From Schistocerca nitens (taxonomy: Eukaryota > Arthropoda > Insecta > Orthoptera > Acrididae), in assembly GCF_023898315.1 (NCBI RefSeq), contig NC_064614.1:115599501-115663500 (forward strand): a stretch of 64,000 nt of DNA. The letters are read 5' to 3'. The notes under the pieces are model-generated. The model did not search any database. It was not told where the DNA came from and saw nothing but the letters and a program-made list of their open reading frames with translations. Below are positions 55,826-64,000 of this stretch, piece by piece (within the stretch, counting starts at the first letter, position 1; each line of letters starts with the position of its first letter). Position numbers and translations under genes: made by a program.

Positions 55826-57356
55826 AAGAAGATGGAATGGGAGATATGATACTGCGTGAAGAGTTTGACAGAGCACTGAAAGATCTGAGCCGAAACAAGG
55901 CCCCGGGAGTAGACAACATTCCATTAGAACTACTGACAGCCTTGGGAGAGCCAGTCCTGACAAAACTCTACCATCTGGTGAGCGAGATATATGAGGCAGG
56001 CGAAATACCCTCAGACTTCAAGAAGAATATAATAATTTCTATCCCAAAGAAAGCAGGTGTTGACAGAAGTGAAAATTACCGAACTATCAGTTTAATAAGT
56101 CACAGGTGCAAAATACTAACAAGAATTCTTTACAGACGAATGGAAAAACTGGTAGAAGCCGACCTCGGGGAACATCAGTTTGGATTCCGTAGAAATATTG
56201 GACACGTGAGGCAATACTGACCTTACCACTTATCTTAGAAGAAAGATTAAGGAAAGGCAAACCTACGTTTCTAGCATTTGTAGACTTAGAGAAAGCTTTT
56301 GACAATGTTGACTGGAATACTCTCTTTCAAATTCTAAAGGTGGCAGGGGTAAAATACAGGTAGCGAAAGGCTATTTACAATTTGTACAGAAACCAGATGG
56401 CAGTTATCAGTCGAGGGGTATAAAAGGGAAGCAGTGGTTGGGAAGGGAGTGAGACAGGGTTGTAGCCTCTCCCCGATGTTATTCAATCTGTATATTGAGC
56501 AAGCAGTGAGGGAAACAAAAGAAAAATTCGGAGTAGGAATTAAAATCCATGGAGAAGAAATTACAACTTTGAGGTTTGCCGATGACATTGTAATTCTGTC
56601 AGAGACAGCAAAGGACTTGGAAGAGCAGTTGAACGGAATGGACCCTGTCTTGAAAGGAGGATATAAGATGAACATCAACAAAAGAAAAACGAGGATAATG
56701 GAATGTAGTCGAATTAAGTCGGGTGATGCTGAGGGAATTAGATTAGGAAATGAGACACTTAACGTAGTAAAGGAGTTTTGCTATTTGGGGAGCAAAATAA
56801 CTGATGATGGTCGAAGTAGAGAGGATATAAAATGTGGACTGGCAATGGCAAGGAAAGCGTTTCTGAAGAAGAGAAATTTGTTAACATCGAGTATAGATTT
56901 AAGTCAGGAAGTTGTTTCTGAAAGTATTTGTATGGAGTGTAGCCATGTATGGAAGTGAAACATGGACAATAAATAGTGTGGACAGGAAGAGAATAGAAGC
57001 TTTCGAAATGTGGTGCTACAGAAGAATGCTGAAAATTAGATGGGTCGATCACATAAGTAATGAGGAGGTACTGAATAGAATTGGCGAGAAAAGGAGTTTG
57101 TGGCACAACTTGACGAGAAGAAGGGACCAGTTGGAAGGACATGTTTTGAGGCATCAAGGGATCACAAATTTAGCATTGGAGGGCAGCGTGGAGGGTAAAA
57201 ATTGTAGAGGGAGACCAAGAAATGAATACCCTAAGCAGATTCAGAGGGATGTAGGTTGCAGTAGGTACTGGGAGATGAAGAAACTTGCACAGGATAGGGT
57301 AGCATGGAGAGCTGCATCAAACCAGTCTCAGGACTGAAGACCACAACAACAACAAC
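55826..57356 (+). mobile_element. RTE-clade LINE, 5'-truncated, with target duplication
   Basis: A copy of the same family as 25840-28378, beginning in the RT region (NKAPGVDNIPLELL, 55837-56220), with KLRFADDIVIL-type motif (about 56570), and the C-terminal part (56912-57337). It ends in (CAA)n at 57356. ATCCCTGATG flanks it at 55816-55825 and 57357-57366, a 10-bp target duplication. Frames change near 56220, 56430 and 56910. The endonuclease is missing. The two RTE copies are very similar to each other, so both are fairly young. Confidence 0.9.
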
Positions 57357-57725
57357 ATCCCTGATGGCCAAAAAAAATTCAAACTTGTGAAGAAGAGGCT
57401 GTATATTGCTAATGCTGTTGTCGAAGGGACTATGCTTGGATACTGGTGACTTAAGGACGCTCAAGTACAGACATATTTAGCTATTATCTCTCAGGTTTTC
57501 ACAGTGTGCTTGGTTCATGATTTGCTTTCAGAGACCAGGCAGAGTGTATGCATAGCAGTTCAGATAAATGCACTTGAAAAAGAGGACTGGACCGATCACA
57601 AAAATGTTGTGCATAAAATGAAATCAGCAGCTCAACCGAACACCTGAAATTGTACCATATGCTCAGCTGTGCCTCTGTTTTCAGTCTGTCCCCCTGTTAC
57701 TGGAAATGGTATAACTTTTGAAGTG

Positions 57726-57968
57726 ACCGAGCGAGGTGGCGCAGTGGTAGCACACTGGACTCGCATTCGGGAGGACGACAGTTCAATCCCGCGTCTGGCC
57801 ATCCTGATTTAGGTTTTCCGTGATTTCCCTAAATCACTCCAGGCAAATGCTGGGATGGTTCCTTTGAAAGGGCACTTCTGACTTCCTTCCCCATCCTTCC
57901 CTAATCCGATGAGACCGATGACCTCGCTGTTTGGTCTCTTCCCCAAAACAACCAACCAACCAACCAAC
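57726..57968 (+). repeat. tRNA-headed SINE with (AACC)n tail
   Basis: The head is tRNA-like (GGTGGCGCAGTGGTAGC A box; AGTTCAATCCC B box), followed by a body with GGTTTTCCGTGATTTCCC and an end of (AACC)n (about 57945-57968). CTTTTGAAGTG flanks both sides (57715-57725 and 57969-57979). This is a different SINE family from those at 21725 and 30670. Confidence 0.9.
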
Positions 57969-57979
57969 CTTTTGAAGTG

Positions 57980-58560
57980 GCTCAACAAATGTGAAACTTG
58001 GGGTTTTTCATATACATGAAACATTGGCAGAGAAAAAAAATCATGTTCCATGCCCTAAAAATTCCTCAGGTTGATTAGGCATCAGCTCCACAGGAGTACA
58101 ACATTTCCAATACTTTCATTTAATTCTTTCAGTTTTCTGTTTACTGTTACATGCCTGCCGATATCTGTTCGTGACTGACTGGGATTTCCTTGTTGCATGG
58201 TAATGTCATCTTTTTCGGTGAATATATTCACACGCTCTGAAATATGAACTGTGTTGTTAATCTGTATCCTCTTCACTAGCCTTTCCCTGTTTTTTACATG
58301 TCCAGTACCCTGCTGAAGGAAATGATTACACAATATCGTTAGTACTTGGGTCATCATCTGTTGATCAAATAGAACATTTCTTCAGTGGCAGGAATACAGT
58401 ATTAATATTTTTGTGTGTCCAAATCCTCAAAATTTTCTGTATTACAAACATATTGTCTCTTGAACAGAACATTATTAAAGTAAGGCAAGAGCAGAACAAC
58501 TAAGTGACCATAACCTCGTTGAACAAATCATTCTGCTCATGCGTAAAGTGGCTGAGAGAA
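57980..58560. other. Non-coding stretch
   Basis: No recognisable feature. A 91-codon minus-strand frame (58357-58082) shows no family resemblance. Confidence 0.4.
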
Positions 58561-58566
58561 ACTGTG

Positions 58567-58910
58567 TTGTTGCTTTTGTAGTCTTCAGTCCAAAGACTGG
58601 TTTGATGCAGCTCTTCATGCTACTCCATCCCTTGTGAGCCTCTTCATCTGTGAATAACTACTGCAACCTACACTTTATGAATCTGTTAAATGTATTCATC
58701 TCTTGGTCTCCCTCAATGATGTTTACCCCCACACTTCCATCCTGTACTAAATTGGTGATCCCTTGATGACTCAAGTGTGTCCTGTCAACAGATTGCTTTC
58801 TTTGGTCAAGTTGTGCCACAAATTTCTTGTCTCCCCCATTCTATTCAGTTCTTCCTTATTAGTTACTTGAAGCATCACATTTTGAAATCTGGATGTATAG
58901 GTCTGTATTT
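58567..58910 (-). mobile_element. RTE LINE 3' end, minus strand
   Basis: It begins (on the minus strand ends) with GTTGTTGCTTTTGTAGTCTTC, the complement of a (CAA)n tail and GACTACA/GACTGAAGAC, and continues with text matching the terminal RTE coding region (TTGGTCTCCCTC and TCACATTTTGAAA, seen in the plus copies). Diverged and truncated. Confidence 0.6.
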
Positions 58911-58914
58911 ACTT

Positions 58915-59560
58915 CCTGCTGAGCACAAACTTGTAGTCTTACTGCTGCAAAATCACTCACTTTGTTAAATATGATGTGGATTCAGAGCAGACAGCATTAG
59001 AAAACATCCAGTTTTAATGTAAACAAGTATCACAAATTTTTCCTACTGTGTTTAAGTTTCCTAAATCTGTGAATGTTATGCTTCCAGTTTCTCATTGGTG
59101 ACACACCTGTAACATGCTGAACTTCATATGAAAATTTATATTTCCACAAAATAGCAGAGTCACAGTAGTTGTCAATTATTTTATAATAACTTTATTCATA
59201 GTCAGGTCACATATTTTCTATATTGCTGAAACTGATTTTCACATCTTAGACATCTTTAGATAGTTTTATTCTCCCCAACAAATCCCATAATTTGTCAGAA
59301 GATATAATCTTGCACAGGTAATAGTAACCTAATGGTGCTGCTTCTTGTTGTATTATACATGACAAGTTACTGATGTGCTGCTTACTGTGCAAGAACAGCT
59401 TTTGGTATACGAGAGAGTACAAATAAATAAATAAATAAAAATCTAGAATAACATTGCCATGGGCGGAACTTGTGTAGTATGCATTTATGATGCTAGGCGC
59501 GTATAGCACAATGCATTGCCACTCTAGTGCCGCCTGTGTTTTCAATCCGGCTTGTTCTGT
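58915..59560. other. Non-coding stretch
   Basis: A short (AAAT)n run lies near 59422-59440. No other feature. Confidence 0.4.
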
Positions 59561-59599
59561 TCATCTGCAGTGACTGTTTTTGCTAGCACTATTTTGCTC

Positions 59600-60290
59600 T
59601 TGTTTTGTTCTTTATGATGGAAAGTTTTAAGTGAACAGCGTGCAGCTGTGAAATTTTGTTTTCTACTCAGTAAAAATTATGCTGAAACTGTTTTAATGTT
59701 GAAACAGATTACCAAGATGACACGAAGGGAAAAACTCAAATGTATGAATGGTTTACTCAGTTTAAAAATGGTGACATGTCAGATGGTGACAGACCTCGTT
59801 CTGGATGTCCATCAACTGCCAGAATCTAAAAAAATTCATTCAGATTTTGTTCGCTCAGGTCCGACCATGAGTCAAGTGTTTTATTTGGAAGTTTTATTAG
59901 AAGACTGTGCAAAGTGTTCATCAAAAAAGACCCAATTTGTGGCAGACAGGAGACTGGTTCTTCCACCATGGCAACACACTTGCAGACACAGCCATCTCTG
60001 TTGGACAGTTTTTGGCTAAAAATGGCATGCTTCCACTGCCCCATGCACCTTACTTGCCTTACCTGGCTCTGTGCGACTTTTTCTTATTTCCTTGCATGAA
60101 AAGGGGCATGAAAGGACACTGATTTGACAATATTGAAGAAGTCAAGAAAAAAATGAGGGAGGAACTGTCAGCCATTTCTAAAGATCAGTAAAAAAATGTT
60201 TCGAGCATTGGAAACACCGGTAGGACAAATGTATTAGTTGTAAAGGAAAGTGATTTGAAAGGGATAAGGTTGTTTTGTAAACAATTTTGA
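59600..60290 (+). pseudogene. Mariner transposase, internally deleted
   Basis: It starts with EQRAAVKFCFLLSKNYAETV-like residues (near 59630), typical of mariner transposases, then MVTDLVLDVHQLPESKK (near 59780). The catalytic part near 59940-60120 reads FFHHGNTLADTAISVGQFLA and LPHAPYLPYLALCDFFLFPC; the family has HHDNAPAHTA, so the second catalytic Asp is replaced by Gly, while the third Asp (in CDFFLFP) is kept. A middle stretch is missing, so the protein is about two thirds of the usual 345 residues, with several frame changes. DNA transposon, inactive. Terminal repeats were not found. Confidence 0.7.
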
Positions 60291-60299
60291 AATACATAG

Positions 60300-61500
60300 C
60301 TTTTAAAAAATAATTCCAGTTGTATAGTGGTGGAAAGTAAGTTTATCTGAAGATATCAAATCTGGTTATTGCTATATAAACCATACATATCAGTGATTAG
60401 AAGTCACACTACTAAGCAGCTTGTACAGAAAGGTAATAATTCACATGTTTATCTGGCTGTTTAGGATGAATTATCCTATTTTTATGGAGGTAGTCTGTCC
60501 TTACATGTAACTGCTATAGTTTTTTTATCTGGCATGAAATGTCTTTTTTTCTGTCAGTGGATCTTTGTACAACATACATAAGACTGAGAAATACAGTGTT
60601 ATGAAGCTCTGGAACCTCCTCCTGGGTGAATTAGTTGGAAGGATGTACTATTTCAATGGGTTTCCAACACTGTGTTAAGGTAATTTATGTGCTCTCCTTT
60701 TATATGGCCTTGTGAAGAAAGATCCATTCACTTCAGTTTCTCACTAGGAGCTCGATTTGTCAGGAACATAGTATGCCCATATCAAAAACAAAACTTTGGA
60801 ACTGATCTCATGAGATGGTTCTAAAAACAGATGAAATTTGCTTATATTTAACAGCTATTTCCTAATGTTCTGAAAGTTTATTGCTATGTAGTATGTTCAA
60901 TTATCTCTAATATTTCATTAATTGTCATCATTTAAAGATTTTGTGTGCACTGAGCAACTTGCTCTTCATACCAGCGAAGAGCAGTTACCATAGTGCTCCA
61001 TTCCGCCAGCTCCAACAGCATGGAGTATGTAATGGTCTAAGGGTGATCAGACATTGATCAAAACCAGTTACTGTTCTTTAAAATAAATTATTTCATGGAA
61101 TTTAGACTGTTTTTATTATATTTTTAATAAGTGTAGAAAAGGACTAACAAATTCTCAGTGCTGGTAGGAAGACAGGTGCCTTTTAAAAAAAAAAAAAAAT
61201 CGGCCATATTGCTACATAGCATTAGAAGCAGACTTACCACTACTGCTGATCAAGCACCTTGTGTTTTCTTTTTGTTTCAAAAAATAAAAGGTAAACTGCA
61301 TGAAATCACATTTTTATCAGCAGATGACCTCATGAAAAATGGCATCATTGCTTTAAGGAGTGATTTCACTGAATGCAAAATTTATCTATGTTAAAATGGA
61401 ATATTTAAAAAAAAAAAAAACATTTTTTAAAACTAATCCTTGTTTGATTGTCTAAAATCTCCAGTGTCACCCTCATATTTCTTTATGTTTCCCTTTTCCC
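60300..61500. other. Probable intron or intergenic DNA before the host exons
   Basis: A/T-rich with poly-A/T runs (61184-61199, 61408-61420). The 3' margin carries a pyrimidine-rich acceptor just before 61506. No upstream exon was recognised. Confidence 0.4.
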
Positions 61501-61505
61501 TACAG

Positions 61506-61695
61506 GCAATGTGTGTTACGTATCCTGCAGCCTTTGAGGCAGGGTGAGAAAACAATATTTGCATTCTTCAGCACGAAGAAGGATGGCACAGAGTCATCTG
61601 ACGATGAAAGTGATAAGAAAAAAACATTACAAAAGGACAATAAATCACGTGCTGCTCTGGAAAAGCTCAACACGTTAATCCAGTCTATGGTCAAG
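61506..61695 (+). CDS. Probable host exon 1 of a spliced gene
   Basis: Preceded by a pyrimidine-rich tract and CTACAG, followed by GTCAGA: a plausible acceptor and donor. The open frame of 63 codons reads EKTIFAFFSTKKDGTESSDD, then Lys-rich residues, ending NTLIQSMVK. It is of ordinary complexity, unlike the transposon frames. It ends in phase 0, matching the next exon. The product is unknown: the composition (Ser/Asp/Lys-rich, charged) suggests an intracellular, partly disordered protein. The exon is the strongest case here for a host gene, yet it could be an old insertion. Confidence 0.5.
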
Positions 61696-62035
61696 GTCAG
61701 ATTTCATTTATGTGTTTGTTGTTGTATTACTCGTATATTTGGAAACTGAGTCTACTATTTACAGTGACAAAACGCCATTGTATACTTATAGTTGTAGTGG
61801 TGCAACTATAATTTATCTCATTTAAATTATTGTATCACAAATGTACAAGGCTCATGACAGTTGTGCTTGAAGTTTTTAAGTTCCTGTGCAAATCAGGGAA
61901 CATGGCTGAACACCAGCTAACAAGTAAAACCTAATCCTTAATATCCAGAGATGTGTGTGTATACTACTGCTTCATGTTTTGGGACACATCGTCTCTCTTA
62001 TGTGTTTCTAATTTAGTATTATTAATAAATTATAG

Positions 62036-62165
62036 GAGGAACAGTCATCTCAGGGCAGTTCCTATAGTGGAGACAAATTTGCAAAACCAAAGAGATATTT
62101 TGTAAAGAAAGAGAAGCTGGAAAAACAAATAGATGCAAAACATACCTCAGAGGAGAAAGTTTCAG
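62036..62165 (+). CDS. Probable host exon 2 of the same gene
   Basis: AATTATAG before 62036 is a plausible acceptor, and CAG-GTATGT after 62165 is a strong donor. The frame reads EEQSSQGSSYSGDKFAKPKR then YFVKKEKLEKQIDAKHTSEE, and continues in phase from exon 1 (ends phase 0; this exon starts phase 0 and ends phase 1). Length 130 nt. Rich in charged residues like exon 1. No family was recognised. The rest of the gene lies outside or in undetected exons. Confidence 0.5.
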
Positions 62166-62475
62166 GTATGTTTGTCCATCATTTACTGATAAAATAAAAT
62201 TCATAATTTCCATTGATGCAAATAAACAGCAAGGTTGTTTTAATTTACTTACTATTCACACTAAATCAAAGTAAGCTGATGGAGTAATCCAGAATTTGTA
62301 ATCAGTTAAGTATTCTAGTCTGTATTAAATACTCAACAATCCATAGTGATTATCCCAATAAAAATTAAATTCAGCATACACTATTGATATTTTCATTCAT
62401 TTAATAAATGTCTTTCATGTCATATTGCGGGTTTATTATTGCTCCATATGTTGTATTTTGATAAAGTACCCTTAC
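62166..62475. other. Probable intron after host exon 2
   Basis: No coding sequence or repeats recognised. Confidence 0.35.
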
Positions 62476-62479
62476 GTCA

Positions 62480-63560
62480 TTTTAAATGGCAAAGCACTTC
62501 GTGGAAATAGGTCAGTTATGGCTGGGTGCAGATTTGGTGAAATCTCCTCCAAAACAGTGATACATGAACTCAAAGTACACCATATTCCAGCGGAGTGGAT
62601 TACTGTTGGGCTGCGGTCTACAAGGTTCATTTATCGGCGGATTCAGGGTTACAGTTGCAACTTAGACACTGTGAACAATGGCAGGGGCAGTTTCTCTTGG
62701 GTTGTCCACAGTTGAGCCCAGTAGGCTGGTTCTCAGGTTCTTTGGATTGAGTCTAGCAAATAACCAAAATCTTGATGACTCCAGTACATGTATTCACTGC
62801 TACTGTATATGATGTAAGACTGGCTAGCAACGGTCTATCAATTTACAGTAACCCATCTAAGGACCCAGTTCTTTGGATTGATGCCACCCAAACAAATGGG
62901 TGCCAATGCCCGTGACTGAGCATGATTTGCGATTATCAGTGACTTCCAGGAGGCCTTATGTCTAAGCAGGTTGTCTTCCTTGTTTCTGCTGGAATCTTAT
63001 CAGAGGAGTTGAACTTGAGGGACCATTATAGTGTTGTAGCAGTGTTAAGGCCTTTAACATCATATTTTGTCAATTTAATATCATAGGCTTTGGTATCTGT
63101 GGGGAATAAAACCCTGTTGAGCTTCAGAATGTGCCACTTCAAATCAAATATCCCATAATGCAAAGCCAGGAAACCCAGTCCAATGATAGAATCACAATTT
63201 ATGCCTTAAGAGGGACACAGTGAGGAGGCCTCAAATTGCCTGCACCAAAAACCTATGGCTAACGACTGACACCCGCACTCCAGTTTCTAAATATGATTTT
63301 CCTAATCACCATAACATTCTGGTGGTTACTCAAAAGTCTGTCAGTAACACTGCACATTGCCAACCAACAGCTGTTTATAAGAAGTGCTTCCACATGTGGT
63401 TATTCGCAGTTGCTGACATTCTCTTTCTTGGTGGCCCATAAGACCACAGTTCTCATCCTGTGGTATCCTGCTGTCTCAACTTTGTTACATTGGTGACGCA
63501 TCACTTCAGATCCACACACATTCCTCCATTCTTGTGACTGTATGTTGGATTCTATTTCTG
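62480..63560 (-). mobile_element. Possible Gypsy-type fossil (protease region)
   Basis: Minus-strand text resembles parts of a retroelement aspartic protease and following segment, weakly and in several frames. Heavily broken, so old. Borders uncertain. Confidence 0.3.
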
Positions 63561-63645
63561 TCAAAGTGCTGGCTGATGTTACTGTTCTCAGCAGTGAATG
63601 GAAAACCTGTCCACACTTCCTCAACTTCTTGAATTGTAGTCATTT

Positions 63646-63679
63646 TATTATATTATTATTATTATTATTATTATTATTT
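63646..63679. repeat. (TTA)n microsatellite
   Basis: A run of about eleven TTA/ATT units, continuing into T-rich sequence to about 63717. Confidence 0.9.
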
Positions 63680-63942
63680 ATTTTTTTATTTTTATTTTTA
63701 TTATTTTTTTTTCTTTCCTGTCTCAGACGTTATGTTTGGTTAAAAATGGAAAGTGACGCGGACCTTGATCAAGCGTGACTTCCTTTTAATTGTACGGTAT
63801 ATGTTACATTGCATTTAGGAACTTTCGGGTAATTGAATATGTATCAATAATCACAGATTTCTGTAGTTGTATATATATGTTTGGATGTAGCTGTATTGCG
63901 TTGATGTACTGGTGGATATTGTGTGGTATGACTCCTGTAGTT

Positions 63943-64000
63943 GATAGTATAATTGAATATAATAGAGGGAAACATTCCACGTGGGAAAAATATATATAAA
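63943..64000. repeat. Possible start of another Penelope-like element, running off the window
   Basis: AGAGGGAAACATTCCACGTG at 63964-63983 is, from memory, the terminal sequence of another abundant locust PLE whose tail carries a hammerhead-type core further in. The window ends before anything diagnostic appears. Confidence 0.35.

Noticed and set aside
1-64000. CRISPR arrays, bacterial operons, rRNA genes
   Set aside because: No regularly spaced repeats, ribosome-binding sites or rRNA motifs were seen; the window is eukaryotic.

Overview
The window is eukaryotic and looks like a large, repeat-filled insect genome, most likely an orthopteran of the locust/grasshopper type (Schistocerca-like). 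This rests on tRNA-headed SINEs, RTE LINEs ending in (CAA)n and Penelope-like elements that I recognise from memory as abundant in that group; I could not search a database. Almost nothing is host coding sequence. The only credible host gene is a pair of short exons near 61.5-62.2 kb (+).

Layout. 0-5 kb: a fossil integrase-bearing (KRBA2-like) element, a small block of internal repeats, then featureless AT-rich DNA. 5-10 kb: a hammerhead-like core with a Penelope-like tail, a broken IS630/Tc1-like transposase carrying a tRNA-like insert, and a 945-bp fold-back element with tRNA-like sequence in both arms. 10.7-15 kb: a tandem duplication and a head-to-head pair of Penelope-like elements (PLEs) bounded by one 15-bp direct repeat. 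15-24.5 kb: a Tc1 remnant, a LINE with a long (AT)n, a Gypsy fossil, a nearly full-length CR1-like LINE carrying a SINE, and an unidentified multi-domain protein, also hit by a SINE. 24.7-33.3 kb: Gypsy-type fossils split by a PIF/Harbinger-like element (TTA duplication), itself invaded by an RTE LINE. 34-45.5 kb: a PLE fragment, a Tc1/mariner element, an element with an 8-bp duplication, and an LOA/I-like LINE in pieces on both strands, one copy split by an L2-like LINE; then a second fold-back PLE. 45.6-59 kb: a Gypsy fossil, a third fold-back PLE, a Tc1 element with both ends, RTE remnants, a non-LTR LINE split by a double-headed tRNA-like element, an RTE copy with a 10-bp target duplication, and a SINE ending in (AACC)n. 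59.5-64 kb: a broken mariner, the host exons, a possible Gypsy fossil, and what may be the start of another PLE.

The elements share no pathway. The interest is in their nesting, which gives a relative chronology: Gypsy fossil, then Harbinger-like element, then RTE; CR1 then SINE; LOA-like then L2-like. The same fold-back PLE architecture recurs three times, with hammerhead-ribozyme-like cores near the ends. SINEs also occur with the same 3' body joined to two different tRNA-like heads.
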